The notes: generated by a model not told the origin, from the letters alone. Shown: positions 42,020 through 54,642, numbered from the stretch's first letter. The stretch is DNA of 64,000 nt from Ocypus olens (GCA_910593695.2 OU343060.1:12501358-12565357), one strand, 5' to 3'. Program-made: numbers and translations.

Positions 42020-45000
42020 ATTGAATCGCGGCGAGTTAAAGTGTGCGAGAGAGAGAGATAATACATTTATGAAGACACTTTTACAAATGATCTCAACAGG
42101 CAATTGACCAGAGGTCTTTCAGACTTAAAGTGTGATCTGTCCTGGGAATGTTTTTAGTTCTTTTAGTAAATTGAAGCAAAATGTATTTAGAATAAATATA
42201 CAAAACTTGCAGTTTGTATCAATTGTTTTTAAATATTTTTTAAGCAACTTTGAAGACGTGCCACTTCCAAATTGAACCACGGCGAGTTAAAGTATGATTT
42301 TTTTGGAAATACAGGGAGGGAATGTTTCTAGTGTTTGTAGCAAATTAAAGCAAAGTCTATTTAGAGTAAATTTGTAAAACTTTGCAGTTGTAGCAATTGT
42401 TTTTAAATATTTTTAAAATAATTTTGAAGAAGTTCAATTTTCAAATTGAGACGCGACGAGCTAAAGGGTGATTTTTTGGTATTCTGGGATGGGAATATTT
42501 ATAATTTTTCGAGTAAATTAAAGCAAAATGGACGTAGAGTAGATTTACACAAAGAATCAGTTTGTAACAATTGTTTTTATATTTTTCTAAAGCAACTTTG
42601 AGTACGTGCAAATTCCAAATAGAATCGCGGCGAGTTAAAGTGAGATATTTTTGGAATTCTGGGGTGGAATATTTATAATTTTTATAGTGAATTGAAGCAA
42701 ATTAGATGTAGAGTAAATCTATAAAAAAATCAGTGTCTAACAATTGTTTTTATATTTTTTTTTACGGAAATTTTGAGGACGTGCAATTTCCAAATTGAAT
42801 CGCGGCGAGTTAAAGTGATATTTTTTGGAATTTTGGGGTGGAAGTATTTATAATTTTTTTCAGTAAATTGAAACAAATAGATGTAAAGTAGATTCACAAA
42901 AAAAACATCAGTTTTCTCCACTTTTTTTATATTTTTTAACGCAACTTTGACGACGTGCAATTTTCAAATTAAATCGCTACGAGTTAAAGTAACATTTTTT
43001 TGGAAATCTGGGGTGGAATATTTATAATTTTTATAGTGGGTTAAAGCAAATTAGATGTAGAGTAGATCTATAAAAAAATAAGTGTCTAACAATTGTTTTT
43101 ATATTTTTTTACGACAATTTTGAGGACGTGCAATTTCCAAATTGAATCGCGACGAGTTAAAGTGAGATTTTTTTTTAAATCTGGGGTGGAAATATTTATA
43201 ATTTTTTCAGTAAATTGAAACAAATAGATGTAAAGTAGATTCACAAAAAAAAACATCAGTTTTTTCCACTTGTTATTATATTTTTTAACGCAACTTTGAC
43301 GACGTGCAATTTCCAAATTAAATCGCGACGAGTTAAAATGAGATTTTTTTTGAAATCTGGGGTGGAATATTTATAATTTTTATAGTGAATTGAAGCAAAT
43401 TAGATGTAAAGGAGATCTATAAAAAATCAGTGTCTAACAATTGTTTTTATATTTTTTTTACGGCAATTTTGAGAACGTGCAATTTCCAAAGTGAATCGCG
43501 ACGAGTTAAAGTGATATTTTTTTGGAATCTTGGGGTGGAAATATTTATAATTTTGTTCAGTAAATTGAAACAAATAGATGTAAAGTAGATTCACAAAAAA
43601 ACACAACAGTTTGTTCCAATTGTTTTTATATTTTTTAACGCAACTTTGACGACGTACAATTTCCAAATTAAATCGCGACGAGTTAAAGTGAGATTTTTTT
43701 GGAAATCTGGGGTGGAATATTTATAATTTGTATAGTGAATTGAAGCAAATTAGATGTAGAGTAGATCTATAAAAAATCAGTGTCTAACAATTGTTTTTAT
43801 ATTTTTTTTACGGCAATTTTGAGAACGTGCAATTTCCAAATTGAATCGCAACGAGTTAAAGTGATATTTTTTTGGAATCCTGGGGTGGAAATATTTTTTT
43901 TTTTTTTTAGTGAATTGAAACAAATAGATGTAAAGTAGATTCACAAAAAAAACATAAGTTTTTTCCACTTGTTATTATATTTTTGAACGCAACTTTGACG
44001 ACGTGCAATTTTTAAATTAAATCGCGACGAGTTAAAGTGAGATTTTTTTGGAATTCTGGGGTGGAATAATTATAATTTTGATAGTGAATTGAAGCAAATT
44101 AGATGTAGAGTAGATCTATAAAAAAATAAGTGTCTAACAATTGTTTTTATATTTTTTTACGACAATTTTGAGGACGTGCAATTTCCAAATTGAATCGCGG
44201 CGAGTTAAAGTAATATTTTTTTTGGAATTCTGGGGTAGAAATATTTATAATTTTTTTCAGTAAACTGAAACAAATAGATGTAAAGTAGATTCACAAAAAA
44301 AAAACATCAGTTTGTTCCACTTGTTTTTATATTTTTTAACGCAACTTTGACGACGTACAATTTCCAAATTAAATCGCGACGAGTTAAAGTGAGATTTTTT
44401 TGGAAATCTGGGGTGGAATATTTATAATTTTATAGTGAATTGAAGCAAATTAGATGTAGAGTGGATCTAAAAAAAACAGTGTCTAATAATTGTTTTTATA
44501 TTTTTTTACGGAAATTTTGAGGACGTGCAATTTCCAAATTGAATCGCGGCGAGTTAAAGTGATATTTTTTGGAATTCTGGGGTGGAATTATTTATAATTT
44601 TTTTCAATAAATTGAAACAAATAGATCTAAAGTATATTCACAAAAAAAAAACATCAGTTTGTTCCACTTGTTTTTATATTTTTTAACGCAACTTTGACGA
44701 AGTGCAATTTCCAAATTAAATCACGACGAGTTAAAGTGAGATTTTTTTGGAATTCTGGGGTGGAATATTTATAATTATTATAGTGAATTGAAGCAAATTA
44801 GATGTAGAGTAGATCTATAACAAAATCAGTGTCTAACAATAGTTTTTATATTTTTTTTACGGCAATTTTGAGGACGTGCAATTTTCAAATTGAATCGCGG
44901 CGAGTTAAAGTAATATTTTTTTTGGAATCCTGGGGTGGAAATATTTATAATTTTTTTAATAAATTGAAACAAATAGATGTAAAGTAGATTCACAAAAAAA

Positions 45001-48000
45001 ACATAAGTTTTTTCCACTTGTTATTATATTTTTTAACGCAACTTTGACGACGTGCAATTTCCAAATTAAATCGCGACGAGTTAAAGTGATATTTTTTTGG
45101 AATTCTGGGGTGGAATTTTATAATTTGTATAGTAAATTGAAGCAAATTAGATGTAGAGTGGATCTAAAAAAAACAGTGTTTAACAATTGTTTTTATATTT
45201 TTTTTACGGCAATTTTGAGAATGTGCAATTTCCAAAGTGAATTGCGACGAGTTAAAATGTGATTTTTTGGAAATCTGAGGAGGCAATAATTATAGTTTTT
45301 CTAGTAATTTAAAGCAAAATGGATTTAGATTAGATTTATAAAAAAAAATTGATCTTATATTTTTTTAACGCAACTTTGAGGACGTGCAATTTCCAAATTG
45401 AATTTTTGGAAATCTAATAGAGGAATGTTTTAAGTTTTTCTAGTAAATTGGAGCAAATTGTATTTAGAGCAACTTTGTAAAATTTGCAGTTTGTTGCAAC
45501 TTCTTCAAAATATATTGAAAGCAAATTTGAAGACGTACAATTTCTAAATTGAGCCGCGGCGAGTTAGTGTGATTTTTTAGGAAATCTAGGATGGAAATAA
45601 TTTAAATTTTTCCAGTAAATTAAATCAAAATGTATTAGGAGTGGATTTGTAAAATTTTCAGATTGTAACAACCGTTTTTAAATATTTTTAAAGCAACTTT
45701 AAAGACGTGCAATTTCCAAATTGAGTTGCGGCGAGTTAGTGTGATTTTTTTTTTGGAAATCTAGGGTGGAAATAATTCTAGTTTTTCCAGTAAACTAAAT
45801 CAAAATGTATTAAGAGTGAATTTGTAAAATTTTCAGATTGTAACAACCGTTTTTAAATATTTTTAAAGCAACTTTGAAGACGTGCAATTTCCAAATTGAG
45901 TTGCGGTGAGTTAGTGTGATTTTTTTGGAAATCTAGGGTGGATATAATTCTAGTTTTTCCAGTAAATTAAATCAAAATGTTTTAAGAGTGGATTTGTAAA
46001 CTTTTCAGATTGTAACAACTGTTTTCAAATATTTCTAGGGACGTGCAATTTCCAAATTGAGTTGCGGTGAGTTAAGGTGATTATTTTGGAAATCTAGGGT
46101 GGAAATAATTCTAGATTTTTTCCAGTAAATTAAATCAAAATGTATTAAGAGTGGATTTGTAAAATTTTCAGATTGTAACAATCGTTTTTAAATATTTTTA
46201 AAGCAACTTTAAAGACGTGCAATTTCAAAATTGAATAGCGGCGAGTTAAGGTGTGATTTCTTTGGAAATCTAAGGTGGGAATGTTTCAGGTTTTTCAAGT
46301 TAATTTAAGCAAAATGTAGTTAAAGTAAATTTGTCAAATTTACAATTTCTAGCAACTGTTTTTAAATATTTTTAAAGCAACTTTCAAGACGACAATTTCC
46401 AAATTGAATCGCGGCGAGTTAAAGTGTTATTTCCTTGGAAAGCTAGGCTGGGAATGTTTCAGGTTTTTCTAGTAAATTTAAGCAAAATGTATTTAGAGTA
46501 AATTTAAAAATTTTGCAATTTGTAGCAATTGTTTTAAAATATGTTTAAAGCAACTTTGAAGACGTATAATTTCCAAATTGAATCACGGCGAGTTAAGGTG
46601 TGATTTTTTCAAGTTTTTCTAGTATATTAGAGCAAAATGTATTTAGAGTAAATTTGTAAAGTTTGTAGCATATAGCAAGTTTTTTTTTCAGCAAATACGA
46701 GCACGTGTCATTTCCAAATTAAAACGCAGCGAGTTGAAGTGTGTTTTTTTGGAAATCTAGATTGGAAATGTTTCTATATTTTCAAATATATATATATAAA
46801 ACACTCGATTTAGAGTTTTAGAATTTGCAAAATTTGCATTTTGTATCAATTGGTTTTGAATTTTTAAAGCAACTTCTACGACGTGCAATTTCCATGAATC
46901 GCGGCGAGTTAAAGTTTTTTTTGGAAATATATGATGGAAATGTGTCTAGTTTCTCTAGAAAATCGAAGCAAAACGTATTTATAGCAAATTTGCAAAATTA
47001 TGAGTTTATAGCAAATGTTTTTATTTTTTTTTAATTTAAAGCCAATTTGAGCACATGAAATTTCCAGATTGAAACGCGGTGAGTTGAAGTGAGATTTTTT
47101 GAAAATCTCTACTGTAATAATAATAATAATTAATAATAATAATAATAATTTTTGTGTCACTAACCAAGGTTTTACACAGGTCATATAGTTTGAAAATGTT
47201 TAGAGATTTTCAAGGAAATTAAAGCACAATCGATTTGGAGTAATTTTGCAAAATTTTCGTTTTGTAGCAATAGTTACATATTGTTTTAAAGCAACTTTTG
47301 ATGACATAATTGATAACTTTGAAAAATTTGGAGTTTGAAGCAATTGTTTTTACATTTTCTTAATGCAACTTTGAAGACGTGCAATTTTTAAATTGAATCG
47401 CGGCGAGTTAAAGTGCGATTTTTTGGAAATGTTTTTTTTTTTTAGTGAATTGAAGCAAAATGTGTTTAGGGTAAATTTGTAAAATTCTCACTTTGAGCAA
47501 TTGTTTTAAATTTTTTTTTAAAGCAACTTTGAAGACGTGCAATTTCAAAATTGAATCTCGGTGAGTTAAAGTGTGATTCTTTCGGAAATCTAGGGTGGGA
47601 ATATTTTTAGTTTTTCTCGTAAAGTGAAGCAACATGTATTTAGAGTGAATTTTTAAAATTTACAGCTTGCAGCAATTGTGTTAAAATATTTTTAAAGCAA
47701 CTTTGAAAACGTGCAATTTTTCAAATTGAATCTCGCTGAGTTAAAGTGTGATTTTTTTGGAAATCTAGGGTGGGAATATTTTTAGTTGTTCTGGTAAATT
47801 AAAGCAAAATGTATTTAGAGTAAATTTGTGAAATTCTCAGTTTGAGCAAATGTTTTTAATTTTTTTCTTAAAGCAACTTTGAAGACGTGCAATTTTCAAA
47901 TTGAATGGCGGCGAGTTAAAGTGCGTTTTTTTTCTGGAAATCTAGACTATAATATTGCTAGTTTCTCTAGTAAAATGTGTTTAGAGTAAATTTGTAAAAT

Positions 48001-48185
48001 TTTCAGTATGTAGCAATTTTTTTAAAATATGTTTATAGCAACGTTGGAGACGTGCAATTTCCACATTGAATCGCGGCGAGTTAAGGTGTGATATTTTGGA
48101 AATCCAGGCTGGGAATGTTTCAAGTTTTTCTTGTAAATTTAAGCAAAATGTATTTAGAGTAAATTTGTAAAATTTGCAATTTTTC
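42020..48185. repeat. SatF tandem satellite, ~170-bp monomer, dimeric ~341-350-bp HOR in the centre
   Basis: About 36 monomers share GACGTGCAATTTCCAAATTG, AATCGCGGCGAGTTAAAGTG, GGAAATCTGGGGTGGAA and CAATTGTTTTTATATTTTT. Between ~42720 and 45240 two types alternate, one with CAGTGTCTAACAATTG and one with CATCAGTTTTTTCCACTTG; equivalent points at 43086, 43427 and 43777 give steps of 341 and 350 bp. Outside this core the monomers are more diverged and not dimeric, as in arrays homogenised from the middle. All small open frames in it are repeat by-products. Confidence 0.94.
47112..47190 (-). mobile_element. LINE-like 3' end with (ATT)n tail inside SatF
   Basis: On the minus strand CTATATGACCTGTGTAAAAC, then CTTGGTTAGTGACACAAAA, is followed by (ATT)n, interrupting a SatF monomer that resumes at ~47190. 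It has the same structure as the 22783 insertion in SatD. Confidence 0.45.
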
Positions 48186-48720
48186 AATTCAGTTTATTCC
48201 TCTCGTGTTATTAATAACATCAGATACGTTTTTGAGGGTTGTGCCATCCATCCATCCATCCATGCAACATTGGCGGATTGTTTGAAGGGATAAAGGGGGC
48301 CCGAGAGGGCGGAATATTGTGGGTGTAGGGTTAGTTGCCTGGTGACGGAATTCGCGTGTCCCTGCTGGATCAAAGGGAGCTTGCGGAATGCAACTAATAT
48401 CAGCCAGTGCACTCCACGCTAATGGGGAAATATTTTACCTGCTTATTGCCTCCCTATCTTCTATCTTCCATCCTCCATCGCACCGCATCCCCGTCTCCCT
48501 TACCTGCACATTTTTCTATATATACGGGAATATTGCCACCACTTCCGACCGCAAGCTCGCAACACTTGAACAAGGATCTGAATGTCAACATTTTATGCGG
48601 CAATTTGGATCATAGGCTGAAATCTCTTTATTCAGTAGATGTCATCAGAAGCTCTACAGGATTAATAACAAACGTGCTCGATGCATGGGATAACGGAAGA
48701 GAAGAAGTAAAAAGAGAAAA
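48186..48720. other. Unique GC-richer island between SatF and a SINE
   Basis: 48200-48620 is non-repetitive apart from a (CATC)n run at 48247-48263 and has near-balanced base composition. An open frame at 48407-48763 has no recognisable domain, and a TATATATACGGG at 48517 lies inside it. I cannot support a gene. Confidence 0.3.
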
Positions 48721-48910
48721 TAATATTTTAATATTTAATTTAAAATTACAATTTTTCGTTTAAAATTACATTTTTTCGTTTAAAATTACAATTTTACTTT
48801 TAAAATTAGAATTTTACAAAAGATTGAAGAATCCGCTCGGACGGGGAATCGAAACCACTCGATTTGGGATCCAGCGGGCAGATGCTCGCGCTCTCATGCA
48901 CTACACTTTA
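48720..48910 (-). mobile_element. tRNA-derived SINE, minus orientation
   Basis: The minus strand from ~48907 reads a tRNA-like head: A-box-like TAGTGCATGAGAGC, a CTGCCCGCTGGATCCC arm and B-box GGTTTCGATTCC (48856-48845). The head is followed by GTCCGAGCGGATTC and an AT-rich tail of ~20-bp repeats (AAAATTGTAATTTTAAA type, 48725-48830). It differs from the SINE at 20059. Boundaries are approximate and no target duplication was found. Confidence 0.6.
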
Positions 48911-49006
48911 TTGTTAGTTAAGTAATTTGAATTTCCTCAAACCCAAATTTTAGATAATCACTTTCGCTAAAGAGACCCATTTTAAGTTTTTTTTTTGATT
49001 TTGATT
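48911..49006. other. Short AT-rich spacer
   Basis: Nothing recognisable lies between the SINE and the next palindrome. Confidence 0.3.
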
Positions 49007-49163
49007 AATCACACGCTATAAATCGTTAAATGTATGAAAATTTAGAAAAACTGTTGAGATCTACTTTAAAACTCACGCTGCCGTATTTTAAAGCAGATCT
49101 CAACATTTTCTCTAAATTTTCATTACCATTTAACGATTTTTTTTTTCACTAGTCGCGTGTTTA
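49007..49163. mobile_element. Foldback MITE-like palindrome, possible TTAA duplication
   Basis: ACACGCTATAAATCGTTAAA, TGAAAATTTAGAAAA and GTTGAGATCTACTTTAAAA (49011-49071) are inverted at 49084-49161, around a 12-bp loop (CTCACGCTGCCG). TTAA stands outside both ends (GATTAATCACACGC and GCGTGTTTAA), so a piggyBac-like TTAA duplication is possible. No coding. Confidence 0.65.
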
Positions 49164-49888
49164 ATTTTAATATTGAACACATTTTTCTAACCGAAAATGA
49201 TATCCAATTTGTTGATCAAAGACATTTTGATTGATTTTGATTTTAAATGTATTAAAACGCGTCGATTTCATCAATTCGAATTACCTGATCTTGCAGGAAA
49301 AAAATAAAGAGATACTTTTTTTATAATAATAAAATTTAATTCCCATAATGCAAGGCCAGAGCTATTTTTTCAATTTTTTTCGTAAATTTCCTGCTCTATC
49401 TACAAATAAATAAAAATTGTGAAAAAATATTTTTCTACCACAAATAAATTATTATTATTATAAAATGTAGACAATATTATCTGTGCAGATCAAACGAAAT
49501 TTTCTATTTATATTGTAATGCGGCCGAATGTAACAAATGTGAATAATTAAAATAGTTATATAAACGAGCTTGAATGGAAATATATAAAATTTTAATTAAC
49601 GAATATTGGAAATACAGCGTCGATATGAAACATTCCGGGAATATTGAGCCGAATTTTTGCTTTGAACGAAAACACGGAATTCCGCACCAGCACATTCGAC
49701 TCACTGGAATTTCGACATGAAAAATAAACGAATTTAATTTTTATTATACATTGTTTTCAATGGGTCGCAATTTAAAAAATTTACGACACAATTTAAATTT
49801 TGATTGATAATGAGGATGCAATATTTTTGCATTTTTTTTTCTATAAATTATGATAACCTTAATATTATTCAAAACTAAGTTTTTCACC
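49164..49888. other. Unique AT-rich DNA before SatG
   Basis: No exon or tandem structure is seen. A small minus-strand open frame (49504-49704) is not supported by similarity or splice sites. Confidence 0.3.
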
Positions 49889-49889
49889 T

Positions 49890-51760
49890 AATCGATATCG
49901 AATTAATTTTGAAATATTTCAAGTCGATGGCAGTTGTTTTTATAAGTATTGTTGAGGCAGTAAATTTAAATTTTAAAACCTTTACGACTATTTTCTGCTC
50001 GCATGCAATTATCAAAAAAATCGTATGTATAAGCGAAGGTGACTTAAATTGACACGTCTGGTAATTTGTAAAAATTAATTTTTAAATATTTCAAGTCGTT
50101 GGCAGTTGTTTTTATATATATTTTTGAGGCAGTAAATTGTTACTGTTTTTACAACCTTTACGTCTATTCTATGACCGCATGCAATTATCCAAAAATCGAA
50201 TGTATAGGCGAAAGTGACTTAAATTGGCACATCTGGTAATTTGTAATAATTAATTTTTAAATATTTTAAGTCGTTTGCTGTTGTTTTTATAAATATTGTT
50301 GAGGCAGTAAATTGTTACTCTTTTTAAAATCTTTACGACTATTGTATGATCGCATGCAATTATCCAAAAATCGTATGTATAGGCGAAAGTGACTTAAATT
50401 GGTACGTCTGATAATTTGTAATAATTAATTTTTAAATATTTCAAGTCGTTGGCAGTTGTTTTTATATATATTTTTGAGGCAGTAAAATGTTACGATTCTT
50501 ACAACCTTTGTGTCTATTCTATGATCGCATGCAATTTTCGTATAGGCGAAAGTGACTTAAATTGGCACGTCTGGTAATTTGTAATAATTAATTTTGAAAT
50601 TTTTCAAGTCGTTGGCAGTTGTTTTTATATATATTCTTCAATCAGTAATATTGTTACCATTTTTACAACCTTTACGCCTTTTCGCTGATCGAATGCAATT
50701 ATCTAAACATCAAATGTATAGGCGAAAGTGACTTAAACTGGCATGTTTGGTAATTTGTACTAATTAATTTTGAAATACTATTATCTGATCGCATACAAAC
50801 CGACTGTATGGGCGAAAATAACTTAAAGTGGCAAGTCTGGTAATATGTAACCATTAATTTTGAAATATTTTAAGTCGATGGCAGTTGTTTCTACATATTT
50901 TTTGAGGCAGTAAAACTGTTTTTAGAACTTTTACGACTATTCCTTGATCGCATGCAATTATCCAAAAATCAAATGTATAGGAGAAAGTGACTTAAATTGG
51001 CATGTCTTGTAATTTGTAATAATTAATTTTGAAATATTTCGAGTAGATGGTGGCAGTTGTTTTTATACATATTTAAGTAATTTTTTTACCATTTTTACAA
51101 CCTTTGCAATTGTTCTCTGATCGCATGCAATTATCCAAAAATCGAATGTATAGGCGAAACTGACTTAAACTGGCATATGTGGTAATTTGTGATAATTATT
51201 TTTGAAAAATTTCAAGTCGATGGCAGTTGTTTTTATAAATACTGTCGAGGCAGTAAATTGTTACTCTTTTTAAAACCTTCACGACTATTCTCTTATCGCA
51301 TGCAAATTATCAAAAAATCGTATATATAGGAGAAATTGACTTAAATTGGCATGTCAGGTAATTTATAATAATTAATTTTTAAATATTGTTTCCCCATCAG
51401 AATATTTAATGTTCACATTAATATTGTTATATTTGCCGCTGGCAATGTCCATATCTTGTCGGTGTTAAAGCCACCCGGATTTGGTTCAGTCCAGCATTCA
51501 GGCAATAGATTCCGTCACTTTGGCGTTTCTACCTTTAATTAATTTTTAAATATTTTAAGTCGTTGGCAGTTGTTTTTATATACATTTTTGAGGCAGTAAA
51601 ATTTTTACTGTTTTTACAACCTTTACGTCTATTCTATGATCGCATGCAATTATCGAAAAATTGTATGTATAGGCGAAAGTGACTTAAACTGACATATCTG
51701 GTAATTTGTAACAATTAATTTTGAAATATTGCAGGTCGATGGCAGTTGTTTTTATATATG
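49890..51760 (-). repeat. SatG tandem satellite, ~174-bp monomer
   Basis: About ten monomers, written on the plus strand, share TTTCAAGTCGTTGGCAGTTG, TTTTTATATATATTTTTGAG, GATCGCATGCAATTATCC and GGCGAAAGTGACTTAAATTG. Two monomers near 50760-50830 are shortened. Read on the minus strand, each carries TATAAAAACAACTGCC then AACGACTTGAAA, matching the SatA/SatI box. A 149-bp insert (51388) and a 3.7-kb block (51761-55431) interrupt the array, and one more monomer is at 55432-55560. Confidence 0.92.
51370..51554. mobile_element. 149-bp insert with perfect 18-bp flanking repeat
   Basis: Bases 51388-51536 are unrelated to SatG and have balanced composition (GCCACCCGGATTTGGTTCAG, CAGGCAATAGATTCCGTCAC). 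They are flanked by AATTAATTTTTAAATATT at 51370-51387 and 51537-51554, a stretch that occurs once per monomer elsewhere. It therefore looks like a target-site duplication. No poly(A) or tRNA box is seen, so the source is unknown. Confidence 0.75.
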
Positions 51761-51761
51761 G

Positions 51762-51961
51762 GTCACCTATGATACATCTATGAACTCAAAATTTAGAGAC
51801 GAATTAATTATGTAAAAATATACAGGGTGCTCCATTTGAAATAGAAAAATTAAACCGGAAATTGAATTTTTATTGAAAGTCCACATGTTGACATACTTTA
51901 CTCTCTAAAGAATTCAAATATTATTTGGGGTCTACTAGAACTGAGTTACACCCGGTATATT
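51762..51961 (+). mobile_element. Dispersed ACAGGGTG/CCGGTATAT repeat, left border of a block inserted in SatG
   Basis: It starts GGGTCACCTATGATACATCT and includes ATACAGGGTGCTCCATTTG and a TCCACATGTTGACA segment. It ends GAGTTACACCCGGTATAT. The left junction falls inside a SatG monomer (GTTTTTATATAT|GGGTCACC). It is the same family as 8792-9085 and 55183-55431. Confidence 0.8.
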
Positions 51962-51964
51962 CAG

Positions 51965-53830
51965 GACTTTTTTTCGGGACTTCGTCAGGCCTTTTCCAAG
52001 GACTGTTTTCTAGAAACACATGCCTTTTTTATACTCTCTTTGGATTTTTTTTTCAGGACAATCTTTGTCAGTACTTTTTAGGATCTTTTTAAGGAATTTC
52101 TCCAGAATTTTTTTAATTGCATTTTTTCAAGACTTTTTACCTCAGGACTTCAGTAAAGTCTGCTTTAGGACATTGTTTTAATGTACTATTTCTTTTAAGA
52201 TTTTTTAAGACTTTTCAAAACTTTATTCGTGACCTTTACCAAAACTTTTTCAGGTTCTTTTTTAGGACAACTTTTTCAGGATTTTTTCCTCAGAACTTTT
52301 TTCAGGGCCTTTTCAAGATTTTCTTTTCAGTGCTGTTTTTAGGACATTTTTTCACATTTTTTTTTTTCAGTAGTTTTTCGGGTATTTTTGAAGGATCCAT
52401 TTTAACGACTTTCTGAAGAGTTTATTTTGAGGACTCTTCTTACAGAATTTTTTTCAGGTTCCTTTTTAGGACAAATTTCAAGACTTTTTCAGGATTTTTT
52501 CCTCAGAACTTTTTTCAGGGCCTTTTCAAGATTTTCTTTTCAGTGCTGTTTTTAGGACATTTTTTCACATTTTTTTTTTCAGTAGTTTTTCGGGTATTTT
52601 TGAAGGATCCATTTTAAGGACTTTCTGAAGAGTTTATTTTGAGGACTCTTCTTACAGAATTTTTTTCAGGTTCCTTTTTAGGACAAATTTCAAGACTTTT
52701 TCAGGATTTTTTCCTCAGAACTTTTTTCAGGGCCTTTTCAAGATTTTCTTTTCAGTGCTGTTTTTAGGATATTTTTTCACATTTTTTTTTTCAGTAGTTT
52801 TTCGGGTATTTTTGAAGGATCCATTTTAACGACTTTCTGAAGAGTTTATTTTGAGGACTCTTCTTACAGAATCTTTTTCAGGTTCTTTTTTAGGACAAAT
52901 TTCAAGACTTTTTCAGGATTTTTTCCTCAGAACTTTTTTCAAGGCTTTTTCAAGATTTTCTTTTCAGTGCTGTTTTTAGGACATTTTTTTCAGATTTCTT
53001 TTTTCAGTAGTTTTTCGGGTATTTTTGAAGGATCCATTTTAAAGACTTTCTGAAGAGTTTATTTTGAGGACTCTTCTTACAGAATTTTTTTCAGGTTCTT
53101 TTTTAGGACAAATTTCAAGACTTTTTCAGGATTTTTTCCTCAGAACTTTTTTCAAGGCTTTTTCAAGATTTTCTTTTCAGTGCTGTTTTTAGGACATTTT
53201 TTTCAGATTTTTTTTTTTCAGTAGTTTTTCGGGTATTTTTGAAGGATCCATTTTAAAGACTTTCTGAAGAGTTTATTTTGAGGACTCTTCTTACAGAATT
53301 TTTTTCAGAACTTTTTGTCACAACTTTCTTCAAGAATTTTCTTTCAGGACATTTTTCCGGTTTTTTGGGGACATTTTTTCATTGCCCTTTTTTGGAGTTT
53401 TTTCAAGACCTTTTGAGGGATTTTTATCAGTACTTTTTCTCAAGATATTTTTGTCAGGATTTTTTGGGACTAGTTTTTTCGGGATTTTTTTCATGAAATT
53501 TTCTTCCGGACTTTTATTTCGGACTTCTTGCTTCAAAACTTTTTTTGGAGTTTGTTGTTTTTCTGCACCTTGTTCAAGATTCTTTTTCAGTACTGTTTTT
53601 CAAGACTATGATATTGCTTGTTTTATTATCTTTTCAAGACGTTTATCTTACATAAACGAAATGTGCGCACGTGTGTGTGTTCAGGATATTATTGTATTTA
53701 TTATTATATTCTGCATATGTATTTTGTATTTTGTAATATTGTATTTCTATGTGCTAAGCTACATAACTGTATGATGTAAGACATTATTTTCAAGCATCAC
53801 TAAACTACTACGTAACACTTTCTTTTAGGA
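51965..53830. repeat. SatH ~21-bp minisatellite with 213-bp higher-order repeat
   Basis: The base motif is TTTTTTCAGGACTTTTT with variants. From ~52240 to 53310 a 213-bp order is clear: a GAAGGATCCATTTTAA block occurs at ~52393, 52606, 52818, 53030 and 53243, five copies in near-identical context (GTTTATTTTGAGGACTCTTC, CAGTGCTGTTTTTAGGAC). Outside this core the units are irregular. SatH resumes at 54643-54890 after an MCE insertion. Confidence 0.92.
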
Positions 53831-53837
53831 CTTTTTT

Positions 53838-53965
53838 ACTTTCTCCGTTACGAAGTACGAGAAAGTATTGTGATCGTGATTTTTTTTTCAAAATTTTTTT
53901 TTACGGAAATATCCGTTTCGGGGTCCCTAGATGCCATTTCAACAATTTCTGGAAAAAAAAATTTT

Positions 53966-54003
<38 letters not shown>

Positions 54004-54642
54004 TGGTGTGTGTGTGTGTGTGTGTGTGTCTGTCTGTGCGCGCTGTACCTCAAAAACTAATAGAGCAATTGATATGAAACTTTTAAAATCCGTCTTATTT
54101 GATAATCTGAAGAACTGAAAAGCTTTTGGTAAAATTTCGTACACCGGAAGTGGGCGTTTACCTCAACTGTTTTTTGTTTTTTGCCAATATTATCTTAAAT
54201 ATGAAAAATATCACAAAAACATTTAAACAAACTTTGAAGACAACAAAGAAATGAACATCTTTTGCTTGAAAATATTTTTCATAAAATCATTTTTATTCGA
54301 GAAAAAAATGTATTATTATTTTTTTAATTTTTGGTTTATAATTATAAAACCATAATAGTTAGAGCAAATGTATGTTAATAATAATTGTAGAGAATGCTAA
54401 AATGAACAACTTACAAAGAATAAGTTTTTTTTTAATTTCCTTTAGTTTTTGAATAAATTGAGTTTTTATATTTGAAGTATAATTTTTCCATCTTTTATAA
54501 TTTTGACGTTTTAAACGTCAGTGTCATCCTCTCGATGTGCATTTAAAATATGATTTAAATTGAAAATAAACGATGGAAGCGTAAATATAAATGATACCAT
54601 CATGTCGGAGAAAGTAACATGATGGCCACATCACCATTTTTT
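53838..54642 (+). mobile_element. MCE element, full length, inserted in SatH (copy 7)
   Basis: It is complete and very like copy 6 throughout, with a (GT)n/(GTCT)n microsatellite at 53965-54036. Left junction: AGGACTTTTTT|ACTTTCTCCG. Right junction: CATCACCA|TTTTTTCAGAAGC. Both fit insertion into the T-run of a SatH unit. Near identity to copy 6 and insertion into two different arrays show the family moved recently. Confidence 0.93.

Noticed and set aside
42730..48187. Many similar 60-90-residue minus-strand frames
   Set aside because: They recur at the SatF monomer and dimer period and are satellite by-products.
48407..48763. 118-residue frame in the GC-richer island
   Set aside because: No domain, no splice or promoter logic, and another frame overlaps it.
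48837..48907. A functional tRNA gene on the minus strand
   Set aside because: The arms pair poorly and it is joined to an AT-rich repeated tail; a SINE head fits better.
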